A DNA stretch of 64,000 nucleotides from Spinellus fusiger. Lineage: Eukaryota; Mucoromycota; Mucoromycetes; Mucorales; Phycomycetaceae. A program made the position numbers and the translations under genes. Location of the stretch: assembly GCA_025094145.1 (NCBI GenBank), contig JALLLS010000084.1, positions 1 to 64,000 on the forward strand, written 5' to 3'. This document shows positions 36,461 to 48,491 of the stretch, piece by piece. The number at the start of each line of letters is the position of its first letter. Positions within the stretch are counted from its first letter, which is position 1. The notes under the pieces were generated by a model that was given only the letters and a program-made list of their open reading frames with translations, searched no databases and was not told the DNA's origin.

Positions 36461-36987
36461 GCTCTAATGCTGCATTAGATTTTCAACATGGACGACTGAG
36501 AAATCACTTGCCATTGAATTCTACAAGAAGGATAAAAATGGAGAAATGGAAAATGGAAAATGGAAAATGGAGAAATGAAAAAAAAATATTTTTTTTTGTT
36601 CTTTAGTTTTTTTTTACCTTTCATTTCCTCTTCCTTGACGTATGTGCACTTTGAATGCCTTTATTGTGACGTGTGTATTTTGTTATATCAAAGAGATTCT
36701 TGAGGACTGTGTAGGTGTATATGTGTGTAGATTTAAAAAGAAAAATGGAGTGCAGTAGAAAGATTAGCTGTGATAAATACGATAAGTATACAACGTGTAT
36801 TAGTGTAGGAGACACTAGACTGTGTTTGTAGACGCACGGATAGACGTATGGCCAAATAAGAAAAAGGCCTATAAAATGGCTCTTTTTTTTTTTTTTTTTT
36901 AGGAAAACTTGCTTTTTTCATTTATATTTACTTATTTATTTATTTATTTATTTATTTATTCACTTATTCACTTATTCACTTATTTAT
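36461..36987. other. Intergenic region upstream of ERH
   Basis: About 530 bp with ATGGAAA repeats (36537-36575), a T-run (36880-36900) and an ATTT tetranucleotide microsatellite (about 36925-36990) at the 3' end of the next gene. No gene seen. Confidence 0.6.
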
Positions 36988-37896
36988 TTATTCATGCAGA
37001 ACATCAAATATCTCCCTAGGCAATGGGCACAAATAGTCACTATCAATGACACCAGGAATATCATCTCTTCTCTCACTGATTCGGATCATTTCCATCAGTA
37101 CTTTTGCTCTTGTAGCAAAGTGTTCAGCTTCTTGTTTCTTGACTGGCTTTAAATATAGAGCATACATTTCATTAAGAAGTCTACTGGCCTCTTCAAAGTT
37201 AATGGCAGTCTTGTCTTTCAATAGAGACAGTCGTCCATAGATGTAGATAAAGTAAGTAGAAGCATCACAGTGACAAATATATCCCTGTAAAGAAACAAAG
37301 GTCTGTGGAGAGATCTGGACAGGAGAAGACAGTGGAGAGAGTCTTTGGTTGAAGCATTCTGGTATCTTACTGGTGGTTGAAGCATTATCTTCCTCTGGTT
37401 CTGTTGGCTCGGCCTCTTTCTCTTCTCTGTTTGTTTCTTGGTCGGATCTATGACGAGGGCGACAACGACGGTATGCATTGACAAGATCAACCCCACCTTT
37501 TTGATCTTCTTCATGGGATGAATATCTACGCTTTCTTCCTGACCAGAGGGGACTATAGGCTGGGATGGTGTACGGGAGAATAGAAACATTGGTGACTTGC
37601 ATCACAGGACGCATATGCCGAAGGAGTGTTTCTTTCAACTGATGGAATCTACCTGTCACGAATGAGGCTTAAATATGAATCCCTCCTGTCATTATAGTAT
37701 AATAGAAATCAATACCTGAGATTGTCAATGAGGAATTTATAATCAACCCTTGTTCTATCAATGCTCTTCCTAAATCATAATCATCCACCCAACATTGGAC
37801 ATTAAGACCAAAGATAACAACATGAAAGGTCACTTGTTGATTCTGAATGGCAGGAGTACTGTATAAATAGGTCTTTACTGATATAATATCGCCCAT
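36988..37896 (-). CDS. Unrecognised fungal protein
   Basis: Two exons join in phase: 37716-37896 and 36988-37652 (LTIS|GRFHQLKE), giving about 281 residues. I do not recognise the family. The N-terminal 75 residues are well ordered in character (VTFHVVIFGLNVQCWVDDYD), a basic, Glu-rich middle (SGRKRRYSSHEEDQKGG, NREEKEAEPTEPEEDN) looks disordered, and the C-terminal ~110 residues (ASTYFIYIYGRLSLLKDKTA, FEEASRLLNEMYALYLKP) are predicted largely helical by composition. No signal peptide, TM segment or Cys/His cluster. The phase-correct splice and codon texture like its neighbours support a real gene. Confidence 0.7.
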
Positions 37897-38374
37897 ACTA
37901 TGGTAACAGATACAATGAGAAGAAGGAAAAGAAAGAGTAGGATGAATTAGTATAAAAAAAAGGAAAAGAAAACTAACTCAACTCTTTTGAATTGTTTGTC
38001 TATGTATGTGTTTGTCTATTTCTACAGTCCTACGTCTATCGATTCATATGAAGATCAGTTTACTTGTCTTTGGATCTTTATTAGGTAGATGATAAAGGGT
38101 GTTGTCATGGATTAAGGCCTCTTTGTACCTATTGGATCCCCCATTGAATGAACAGGAGTAATTCCCTTCCCAGTGACAAAAAGAAACATGGCATGGTATT
38201 TGATTGTTTGCAGTGTTATTCAATGGACTATATGCAACAGTGCTTAGTATCTATCTTTATGGGAAGAGTCTATCGGTAGTGACCATTGAGGAGTGTATTT
38301 CTGTTGAATAATGTGGTAGGCATGAAAACAAATGAAAACAAAGGAATGCACTACTAAATCACAGTATTTTTTTT
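37897..38374. other. Intergenic region
   Basis: About 480 bp between two genes on the minus strand. No open frame, RNA gene or long repeat seen. Confidence 0.55.
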
Positions 38375-41300
38375 CTAGATCTTCTGGCACATTGTCTCTA
38401 CTGTTTCCTCGGATCTAGAGAATTGGGCTTCTTTGACAGAGGAAGTGTCTTGTTCTAGAAGACATTGGACTGTCTTTTTGATTTGACTCTTTTCTATCCA
38501 AGGCTCTAGATGTGTTAATGCATGAAGTGTCTATGGGTGTTCTTCTTATTAGTCAATAGACCATGAGCCCGTTCACTCACATTAGCCAATAGTTGCTGTT
38601 TGTATCCCAATTCCTGGAACTCGGTGTCTTTGTCTTCTGAACACGCTCTATGTGTCTCAAGAATAGCTTCAACAATGATTAGGATCTGTTGACTGCTTCC
38701 ATACTGAGTGTAAAGAGAGGGCGTTGTCAGGGCTAAACAAGCATGAATGCGTACTTTGAAGTTCTTGCATTGAGTTAAAGACATACACAAGGCCTGATAG
38801 AAATTGGATGTCCACGCATAACAAGATAATGAATCGTCCTGGTAACCTATGGGGAAATGTGGATTGTGGAGCAGATTGTTTGCTGCATGACATGCATTCC
38901 AGCGTGTCTTTAAGCAGAAGAAAAGGAAGAAAAATCAACAAAAGATTGAAAGAAGACGTACATTAAGATAAACTTACTTTGAGTGTACCTGTCTCAATGT
39001 TTTTAATCAGTGCTTCCATAGCATGGGCTAATAAAGACAGCATACGTCCTTGCTGGAAGTAATGGTTGGGTGTGATACGTAGTAAACTTCCCAAGGCTCT
39101 GACAGCATTAGAACGCAACTATAAACAACGCAGTAATGTTTGTGTAAGATGGGTGTGATTTTCCTTATTGTGTTCTGATGAGGGGAATAAACAATATATT
39201 CATTTACCTTGTCATTATCAAGTGAAGCTGCAGCTATAGAATTCAGTAGCTGCATCCAGAGAGATGGGGAAATACAATCACTAACATAGAGATCACTCCT
39301 TTCACTGGATAGTTTTATGACAAGGAAATAAGGTGTAAGTATCACATTATATTCTATTTTCTGTCCTGAATTCTCCGGGATTACCTTTCTATGACGAGAG
39401 CATCACATACATTACCCTGGGCCCAGCTCGCACGAACACGCACAGCCAGAACCTTATCACTCATAGGCTCCAATAATACCAAGGCCACATCTGACACAAA
39501 AAGAGGGTCCTAGGTAACAAAGTTCATTATGAAGAATAGGTAGTCTATAAAAGGCACTTTATACTAGCTATAGCAACACTTTATTACCTCTCTTAGATCA
39601 GGAAATAAAACAAAAAAACCCAAGGCTCGACAGGCTGCTGCTCTTACATTGGCTTCTCCATCACGAGGAAGAGGTAGTAAAAAGGCAACTGACAGTTTCT
39701 GTAACCGTGGCTATAGTATTGATATATTGATATATAAAAACAAGGAGGTGAGTCTCATGATATTTCTTATCTCTTGGTCGACCTTCTACATCCAGCAACA
39801 GTTTAAACAAAAGCTGAAGAAGAAGATAACCTTAATGTGTTTATAATTACATTAAATCTTGAGAACACTTGTTTAGACATGGAGGACATACAATCACACA
39901 TGGCAGTACGTACAGTACTTGAATTGTCTGCTGATGCTTGTTGAAGATAATGCTTGAGTACTGTCTTCCACCATGCACTATAAGTGTGTAACTAAGAGTA
40001 GGGTGGGATGAATACAAAAAATAATCATGATAATAATATAGTGTAGACTACTCTTACTTTGTCTTCTTTGGTGGCACAGTCTATTTCCAACAAACTCTGC
40101 TCCATGGAAGAAGCACATGCCTCAATGAATTTGAGTGCAGCAGTACGAAGAGAAGGCTCTTTGTTTGCCAAAGTCTCCTCTAATATAGGCTGGATTTTTT
40201 TCCATGATGCCCTATGTAGATATGAAACGAAATAAATATAAATATAAATATAAATATAAATATAAATAGAAATAGAAATAGAAATAGAAATAGAAATAGA
40301 AATAGAAATAGAAATATAAAAGAAGGGTATTAATCTCTTCTCGTTGTTGTTAGTATGGCTAATAGACGACTCACCAAGCAATTGAGAAATAAGTCTTTCC
40401 TAGGACTGCCAATGTTTGCCATGCCCCTACAATCAATTCAGTTGTCTCGGTATCCACAGGAGGAAGAGCGCAGGAAACAAGGAGAAGATCTACCAAATTA
40501 GCAAAAGAATCTCCTTGTCGTGTTTCAATGGTAGTTTGAACAAGGCGGCTGACTTCTTCATCACTGCACTGAGCATTCAACACAGCATCGATGGTTTGAA
40601 GAATACCAAGACATAGACCATTAGCTATAGAAATTTTTGAAGTGTTACATTATGCTTGCTTTAGTGGGTTTATTTATCTCTTTATCCTCATGAAAAATGG
40701 ATAAATATATCTTACCAGCAGTAGACCAGTGATCAAGAACAGCAAGATAGAGTCGAGTAAGATGGCCTGGGGAGAGCCTTTCATAAGAGCAATTGCTAAT
40801 TAAAGTGCTGGTGACCTATTCAAACCGATACGAAGATCATAAGAAAGAGAAACGTAGCATAAATAATAATGAGGAAAGAAAAGGAAAGAAAAAGAAAAAA
40901 AGACATATGGCCGCTTCAATTGCCTCTTCTGTGCTGTATAGCAACGGACTGTATACATTACCTTCATCATAAGGACTTGGACTTGGACAGTCTGTTCCTT
41001 ATCAAGAGCATAGATCATTCCTGTATGAATATCACGTAGAATGGAAGCCACTCGTTCTGAAAGAGATGTAAAAGATGATTTTTTACTCCTAATAAAGAAT
41101 GGGCCTGCATTAATAGATAGCCGTACCCTAGAGTAGAATGTTGCTCGGCCTACCTCTCAGAAGCAATACTGAGATACTGCTTGGATCCTTCCAACATTGC
41201 TATTAATGTATTGCAGACAGTGATGCGCACAGTGGTGGTTGTATCGTACAGTAACAGAGTAAACAGTGAAAAGGGTTGGTTATCAGAACGGAGCACAGGC

Positions 41301-43337
41301 GAAAGACAATAGGTGGTAGGCGTAGAACCTACTCCTGTACTGTTATTACTGATAAAGATGGACATTGTATCTGGTAGAAACCTATGCCATTGTGGGTAAA
41401 GAGTACGGGGTGATATCTATATACGATGGGATGTAAGTCAACAGTCTTTCTTCTGGGAGATTATGTAGAGCAAACAAAAGAAGGTGAACAGATATACTCA
41501 CTTTGGAAATAACAGTAAGACACAATAATCCATTAATCTTGATCTTGGCATCCTCTTTTCTAGGACAAGAGCAGAGTTAGTCTTCCTATTTTTATAGGCT
41601 CCAAGGGCCCTTGGTGGCAATGAGAAAGAATTAACTCACTGCTTTCTCAAATGCTGCAGGGGGGAGTCAGAATCTGAGAGTTCAGAATCTGAGCTCACAG
41701 CGGCCAAAGGACGAGACAATGTAGTAGGTCTCCACAGCAATTGAGTACGGAGAGAGGAAGGTGATAAAGAGGTAGGAGGCAATGTGGGTGATGCTGTTGG
41801 CATAGATGGTATAGGTGTTTGTCTTGTACGAAGCTGACCTGTGCGTTGTTGGGGTGTAGAAGTAGATGCAGTCATAGTGATCAGGGGAGCACCTTTGAAT
41901 AGAGAAAATCAGTCATGTCTTATTCTCATCCTCATCCGTATTGGTGATGCTATGACTATCCATTTACTTTTATTGGCTGTAGCGATGTAGGCCTGAACAG
42001 AGACATTCATAAAGACAAATGTATGAACAATACTAATGATATCGCATAGTGGATCAGTGGCCAAGGACTTGTCTTGAGATAATACAAAATGTAATGCACG
42101 TAGAGTACTACTGGCAATCTAGGTTGAGAAGAGTATATTGTCCCTTGAGCCTCTCTCCCAAGTAGGTGTTAATACATATTCTTATTACCTTTCTTACACC
42201 AGAGTCGGAAGTAGGAAAATCGAAGGTCTTTACCATCAATACCCCACTGCTCGTGTCTTCTACCACGCCCAAATTAGAGAGTAGTACTTTGTAGTAGTCT
42301 TTGTAATATGCTTGCAACTTGACTCCTGCATTGGTACACATATTGCCTATACAATTGATGGCCATTCTACGGACATAAAGGGGTTTCACAGAGGGATCGG
42401 CAAGAGAGAGAAGAAGAATGGCTAAACGAGGGTAGAACTACATCCGCCAGAAGAAGAGTAATAAAAGAGTAAGATACAACCACTCATAGAACCTCCTTTT
42501 CCTTCTTCCGCTAGTATAGATCCAATAAGAATAGATGTATTACTTTGGAAATATTTGTTGTGTTATCGAATACAAGGGCACTCAAAGCACGTAGCATGTC
42601 CACACGCAGCTCATCATTTTGAGTAGACTCCAGGCCTTGAAGGAGGAATTGAAGACATGCATCGCACTGAAATGAGCGTAAACTCGTCAATCGAATCTAC
42701 AGTGGGTGGATAAGGCGTACAGATAGACATAAGAACATATACATCCGTAGAAATGAGTTTCTTTTATTATGTTCTTGGTATGTAGTTCTAGTTATTCTAA
42801 TTTTCCATAGTAAAAAGGATAGGGAGCAAATGAAATAGAAAATCAACCCACTTGTTTAGAACACTGCTTGGACATGAATTTGCAAAAGGCAGAACATGCT
42901 TCATGGGTGATAGGTAAAGATTTACTTCCTAGGAAGAGAAATTCTACTACTTGCTATTGACTTGTAAGAAGAGAGGCTACTAGTAGATAAGAGGCTATCT
43001 AACTAGGTAGCTATCTATCTAAAGGTGTAGGTGCTTATAGAGGCAATATGTTTCTCCTTTCTTTGCTATTCTCTCTCTTTCTCTCTCGATAAACAGCCTT
43101 CTTCTCTCAAAGACACCCTATAGAATACACTAGAGTCAATAATACCTGGTCTTGCACCTCTTTCCATGGACTCCCTTGCTGGTCAAGAATAGTGAGGAGG
43201 GATAACAAGGATAGAGATGAGTCAGCAGCAGCACTGTTTACTATAGTACACAATGTATAGGCATGGTGCTGTAGTTTCTGGAGTGCCTTTTGTGTGGCTG
43301 CTGTGAGTGGTTGGTTAGGTGCTTTTAGTTTGTTCAT
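38375..43337 (-). CDS. HEATR6: HEAT-repeat protein of the HEATR6 family
   Basis: Large helical-repeat scaffold. Start at 43337 (MNKLKAPNQPLTAATQKAL); the stop codon is at 38375 (ETVETMCQKI end). The frame is carried by about 15-17 exons with short introns. The DUF4042-like segment typical of HEATR6 is at 42389-42220 (VRRMAINCIGNMCTNAGVKL, then YYKVLLSNLGVV). Further HEAT-type helices include LQSYHK-like pieces at 41380-41150 (DNQPFSLFTLLLYDTTTTVR), 40380-40050 (LEETLANKEPSLRTAALKFI) and 39300-39030 (NDKVNEY, LRVTPNHYF-type). A Ser-rich loop sits at 41636-41875. Function in HEATR6 proteins is poorly known. One intron at 40215-40330 holds an AAATAT/AAATAG microsatellite. Individual exon edges were not all fixed. 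Confidence 0.75.
40230..40320 (+). repeat. (AAATAT)n(AAATAG)n microsatellite in an intron
   Basis: About five AAATAT units followed by eight to nine AAATAG units inside an intron of the HEATR6-like gene. Confidence 0.9.
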
Positions 43338-44138
43338 GCTGGTTCTACTATGACTACTATTATTACAGCAGCAGCAGCAACAACAACACTGGCTTCTCCT
43401 GTCAGGCTTCTTTAGGGGTGTATTTATTTTTCATATGAAAAATAAATAAAGCCAAGCCACTGCTTGAGTCAACCCATGCCATGTTGGGTCTGTTTAAAAG
43501 AAATAAACTGGGTAAAGGGCCATGGCTCTTAGTATGAGGTAGTTTAAAGATAATAACAATAATATAAAAGAACTTTTTTTATATTTTTGATTGTAGAACA
43601 GAGGGTACTGATGATATAATAAAGGACATGGTATATTCTTTTATCTTTTCTATATATCTTTTTGAGAGGTATTCTTACATAACAAACGTCTAATATTTAT
43701 CATGCATGGTTTTATTAGAGAATGAAATATCAGTGGCATCAAATCAGGGTTTAACAAGGTCTATAGTACAGTACAGTGCAGTACAGTGCAGTGCAGTGCA
43801 GTGCAGTGGGACTTGATAGAATAGACTGGACTGTCTTCCCTTTGTACTGTCTTCTCAATAAAACGAGTGATGTTCTCTTTCTTCTTTTAATCTTTGGACA
43901 GTCTCTACAGATCTATAGAAAAGAAATCGTGTCCTAAAACTTCATCTAAAGGCAAACATCCAATAGCCCTTTTATTTATCACAGGAGCCTCAGTATATGG
44001 ACAGAATCGGTGATTAGAAATTACTGCTTATCCGCTCTGAATTAAGTTTACTCGTTGCGCTTTATCTATTTCTTTCTCTTTTCTCCTACTCACCTGCATA
44101 CGTGTTGTTTAGTCTATTCTTATTCTGCAGTCTATAGA
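43338..44138. promoter_or_regulatory. Divergent intergenic region between HEATR6-like and F-box genes
   Basis: 800 bp between two divergent start codons. It holds a CAGCAG/CAACAA run (43363-43387), a perfect palindrome-like TTTTTCATATGAAAAATAAA (about 43426-43447) and a GTACAGTGCA/GTGCAGTGCA microsatellite (43765-43810). Promoter function is inferred from arrangement only. Confidence 0.4.
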
Positions 44139-45184
44139 ATGAGTGAAGGATCTTCATCTACAAATGAACTTGAGGAATTTAGAAAAGAGTGGCATAAAGA
44201 GGTACAAGAGAAGAAATCATCTGCTCCCAATCCACCCTCTTCTGTATCAACCCTCCCTCCAATAGACTTGCAACACATAGAGAAACTATCCCTTGAAGAC
44301 AAAAATAAAACATTAGAAGAAAATAGAATTAATGACAGTGATAATGAAGAAGATTCAAGTAAGATAGTATTCGTATCTGCCATGGATTATTATACTGCTG
44401 CGACAGACTGTGAACGACAGGGACAAATAGGAAAAGGTAAATGGTGTTTCTGGTGATATGTTATCTGGGAGAATATCCCTTTAAGCCTATACAGAAACAA
44501 TGCTCTGTCTATAGATAAGAAAGAAAGAAAAAGAAATAACATCTACAAGCTGAATAACACTGATGAAACTTAATAATGATAATAGCACTTGAACTCTACA
44601 GACGTGCATTTAAACTAAATCCCAACATTGACTTTGACTATAAGCACTCTATTCATTCTTCATCCTCAGAACAACAACGACAAGACCTAACTTCTCATCA
44701 TGAAGCACCCTTTCGTCATATTGTACCTATTGGCAATGAATACCAAACTCTATCAGCCACCCGCAAAGACCCACTGGAAGATCTTATTCTTCAATTTCAA
44801 CAGGAACCTACACCCTATATTCCTGCTGTAGATTATAAGCCAATTCTGATTGCCAAATTACCAGGGGAAGTATTTCAACACATCTTACGCCATCTATTAG
44901 TACAGTCACTCTCTTCTGTAGCTAGTGTGGCTCTTGTCTGTAAGAATTTCTTTCTCCTTACTCGGTCGTATTCTCTATGGAGATTTGCATGTGAGCATGC
45001 CTTTCAATTGCCTGGAATGACCTATGAACAGTGCAAGAAGGAACAGACTAAACAAGTGCTGGTGTATGGTGGACATTGGATGCGGATGTTGATTGAACGC
45101 CCACGCATTCGCTACGATGGTGTCTATATCTCTATAGGACATTATATTCGGTAAGCTAATGAGAGAAGTAAGTGTAGAACAACA

Positions 45185-45241
<57 letters not shown>

Positions 45242-45773
45242 GATTGACGTGTAGACCTGTAAACAATAAAATAATAATAACTTATATCCTAACCTAACCA
45301 AATAACACATGCACTATTACCATCTCCTTGATGAGGGTAGTCCTGGTACATCAGAAAATGCTTGGAGCCAAGTAATCCATGTCGTCACTTATTATCGCTA
45401 TTTAAGATTCTTCCCAGATGGATCCATCCTCCAACACGTCACTACAGAAGAACCCATCCATGTTGTGAAGCTACTCGTCCCTCAATTCACCCAAAAACAG
45501 ACCTTCCGTGGCCATTTTGAACTGGACAAAGATCGGATTCTTATTCGAATGAGAGATCCAACTATCCCTCAAGAAGATTTTACGATGAATCTGACTATTA
45601 AGGGAACACATCGTGGAAGACACAATAAGCTAACATGGATCAACTACTACAGTAATAAGATGGGCAGTGATGAAATCTATGACTATGACCTCAAACCGAT
45701 GAAACCATATTTCTTTAGCACTGTACGAAGCTATACGCAACCCCACATATCTCTTTTACATACGATTGTTTAG
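44139..45773 (+). CDS. F-box protein of the FBXO9/Hrt3 family
   Basis: Substrate adaptor of SCF ubiquitin ligases. Three exons in phase: 44139-44436, 44586-45150, 45341-45773. The first exon plus the start of the second give a TPR-like helix pair (AMDYYTAATDCERQGQIGK|ALELYRRAFKLNP), as in FBXO9. The F-box is at about 44850-45000 (IAKLPGEVFQHILRHLLVQS, then ALVCKNFFLLTRSYSLWRFA). The C-terminal domain holds the family blocks PRIRYDGVYIS, the joint YIR|PGTSENAW, YYRYLRFFPDG, LQHVTTEEP and FRGHFELDKDRI. Choosing the acceptor at 45340 restores frame; the earlier in-frame AG (45334) does not. An ATG 84 nt upstream of 44139 would add a hydrophobic leader and is less likely. Intron 2 carries a CTGTGC minisatellite. 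Confidence 0.88.
45186..45241 (+). repeat. (TGTGCC)n microsatellite in an intron
   Basis: Nine near-perfect tandem copies of the hexamer TGTGCC inside intron 2 of the F-box gene. Read on the minus strand it makes a false (RH)n peptide. Confidence 0.92.
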
Positions 45774-46169
45774 TGCTTAGTGTTTAATATTTAATATTTA
45801 ATATTTAATATTTAGTGTCTAATATCTAATATCTAATATCTAATGTTTCGTACTTTATATCTAATCATTGGTGGTTGGTGGTTGGTACTTTATAAATCAC
45901 CTCTCCTTGCTCCTGCTTGATTCTACTGACTTGCTTTCTCTAGTTAGACACTGGAGAGTGAAAAAGAAAGATCGTAAGAGGAGTACACAAATATAGATGA
46001 GCAGCTTCCCCTTGCTTTATTGCGTCTCCTTTTAAATGCCTCTATTGACTGAATGGCTGAATGAATGAGTGAGGGAACAGGGGAGGAAATGGGTTAGATT
46101 GTTTATTAAATTCATGAAAGAAAAGAACAGGAAGATGTATCTTATTCACTTTAAATACTTCTCCTGTTC
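45774..46169. other. Intergenic region
   Basis: About 400 bp following the F-box gene, including a TTTAATAT/CTAATAT tandem repeat (45782-45860) and GGTTGGTGG repeats. No gene. Confidence 0.6.
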
Positions 46170-47579
46170 ATGCGCCATTGTCTTTCTACTAATCCAAAAG
46201 TGTGCAGATTCTTCCAGTGCTTTTTTGCTGTTGCTATTGTTTTGGCTGTACTGCTCACAATTATCAGTAAGTAATAGAGACAGTGAACATTAATGAAATA
46301 GAAAAGGAAAACTCTTTACACTCTTCTTATATCATTGAATAAACAGTTCCTACATGGCAAATCTACACGGAGGAGGGAAAGTAAGTGGGTTTATCGAGCC
46401 TTACTTACTCTATAGAACATCCACTCTCATTAGTTACCGAGATCCTAATATTCATGGAGAATCTCTCTATGTTGCTGCATCTGTCATGGATGTTAACTTT
46501 CAAGAGAAGACTTATAAAGTACACTTTCTTATACAGCCCAATGGAACACTAGTCAATCTCTACGGACAACTAAAGTACTCTTTCTTCTCCTTGGAATACT
46601 CTTCATCTTACTCATATTGAAATATCCATAGCCAACCCATCATTGTCTCCTTTTCATCTGAAAGATCCCACCACTTTGAATCAGGCGATACTGTAGATCC
46701 CATTCGAGTTGAATTCACCTATGATTTTGGTAGTGAGATGGATTACCCCTTTGATCAGTACTCGGGCTATTTTGAATTGTATGCCTCTTATGCCAACGAC
46801 AGTTTACAATCTATTCCTATTACTTTTCACCTGGAAGCGAGTTTGTCTTCTTTCAGCTTCACACCTACACTCGAAGCCCTACCTCATGAGCCAGACCGTG
46901 TAGGATTAAAGATTGTCATGGGTCGATCCAACACTACTCTTGGCTTTAGTATCTTTGTATGCACTCTTATGTGGGCACTGACATTAGTCATGAGTCTGTT
47001 TAGCTACCAAGTCGTTGTAAAGAAGAGAAAAGTGGACGCTCATACGTGTATGCTAGGCATTACTATGCTATTTGCCCTTCCAGCCCTCCGGTAATGCTAC
47101 ACTGTTATTTATTCTTTTAAAGTGTATATATGTAATGATTATGAAATGATCTCTTTGTATATATTTTTCACTCTGTCTGTGTCTGTGCGTATGTGGATGG
47201 ATAAGAATAGATCAGCTCAGCCAGGGATACCAGAAGTTGGCTGTACATCAGATGTCTTGGGATTCTACTGGTAAATCATTGTCTTCTATTATTGTTATTG
47301 TTGTAGTTAAGTATTCTATGTAGGAATATGGCCATCATTGCATCCGCAAGTATTACAGTTATAATTTGCTGGGTTGCACGCTTAGATCAAGACAACCATG
47401 ATATAGAACGTGTCTCTTATTCTCATCCCAAGGACATACAAAATATGACAAGACCCATGGAGTGCCATCTATCTGGTGCTCATTCGGGAACATGTGTGAA
47501 TAACACAGATATATCACGCTTATCTACATGTGTTCTTACTGTGAGCACAGAGGATTCAAGGGACAAGATGGACTCTTGA
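46170..47579 (+). CDS. DUF4436 family multi-pass membrane protein
   Basis: Fungal membrane protein of unknown function. Six exons in phase: 46170-46266, 46347-46380, 46416-46574, 46632-47090, 47211-47270, 47324-47579. The start at 46170 (MRHCLSTNPKV) sits in a frame different from the longer overlapping open frame at 46069-46293 and yields a proper TM helix (CFFAVAIVLAVLLTIII). An extracytoplasmic beta-rich domain follows (LYVAASVMDVNFQEKTYKVH, MDYPFDQYSGYFELYASYAN), then three C-terminal TM helices around 46930-47390 with the family block GIPEVGCTSDVLGFYWNM. The intron of only 35 nt at 46381-46415 is among the shortest here. The DUF4436 assignment rests on these motifs and the topology. Confidence 0.82.
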
Positions 47580-48491
47580 AATTGAGGTTCAGTGCAATAC
47601 TGGTTTATTCTATTTTCTTATTACTACACTCCCTTCATCCTTAGTATTTGATATTTTCATAATAATATTAGGTTATTATGTCTATAAAAACCCTCCCTCT
47701 TACTCTGAATTATTGTAACTGATTGAATGGTAAACACTTAATACTTAATACTGGTCAACTAGCATATTCTTTTCTGTCACCAGAAACAATGAAATTATCT
47801 CCATCTATTTAGTTTATACTGCGATTCTTTCATCAAAGAGATCTCTTCTATACTTTAGAGTAAAACCAACTCATAGAATGGTATAAAATTCAGTATATTT
47901 GTAGTGGTGATTCTCATACAATAGGTAAGATGATTTTTTCTGTCTATTTATTTTCAAATAGTCTTTGCTTTCCAACCTTTTATAGCACTTAATTTTTTAA
48001 GTCCCCGCTATTGTTATTATTGCTACTGTTGTTGTTATTACCACTACACCTATTATCCTACCTATTACTATACCTATTACCACCAGTACTATTGCTATTA
48101 CTGCTATTATCAGTACTTTTCTTGGTGTGTGCTCCATCGCACTCTGTGAGTTGTAGGACAGAGAACAACCTGTCATTGAAACAACTGAAAAGCAGCACTA
48201 CTCATGCACCATTCAGCTATTCTTCAAGATGAGACATCTTTACGCTCTCCATCTCAACCCTCTCAGTCTATGACACCACCAACACCACAACAACAACAAC
48301 ACTCCGGTTTATCCATAAGAAGAGTAAACACCTACAGACAGCTACGCCTTACAAGACTTACCTTTTTTTTCTGTACTATTAGAATGCATGTGTTATCTGT
48401 AGTATCTGCTTTACTTGTTCTAAAGTGAGTCATTAATGAACTAGTTATCAACTGGAGAAGCTAAATAGTTGTTATCCTTCTCTATTCTGTT
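47580..48491. other. Intergenic or 5' region of the PESH-repeat gene
   Basis: About 900 bp. A TTATTGTTATTGCTACTGTTG-like trinucleotide run (48010-48120) gives a false poly-Leu frame. A frame at 48204-48428 (MHHSAILQDETSLRSPSQPS..., Gln-rich, then a hydrophobic stretch) could be a 5' exon of the following gene, since CTAAA|GTGAGT at its end is a possible donor, but its phase does not fit the main frame. Confidence 0.4.

Noticed and set aside
44975..45310. Arg/His repeat protein on the minus strand
   Set aside because: It is the reverse reading of the intronic TGTGCC microsatellite and of the F-box coding region.
46069..46293. Frame with a hydrophobic stretch as the start of the DUF4436 protein
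   Set aside because: Its phase at the GTAAGT donor does not match exon 2; the ATG at 46170 in another frame joins in phase and gives a proper TM helix.
48011..48232. Leu-rich signal-peptide-like frame
   Set aside because: It arises from a trinucleotide simple repeat and has no conserved continuation.
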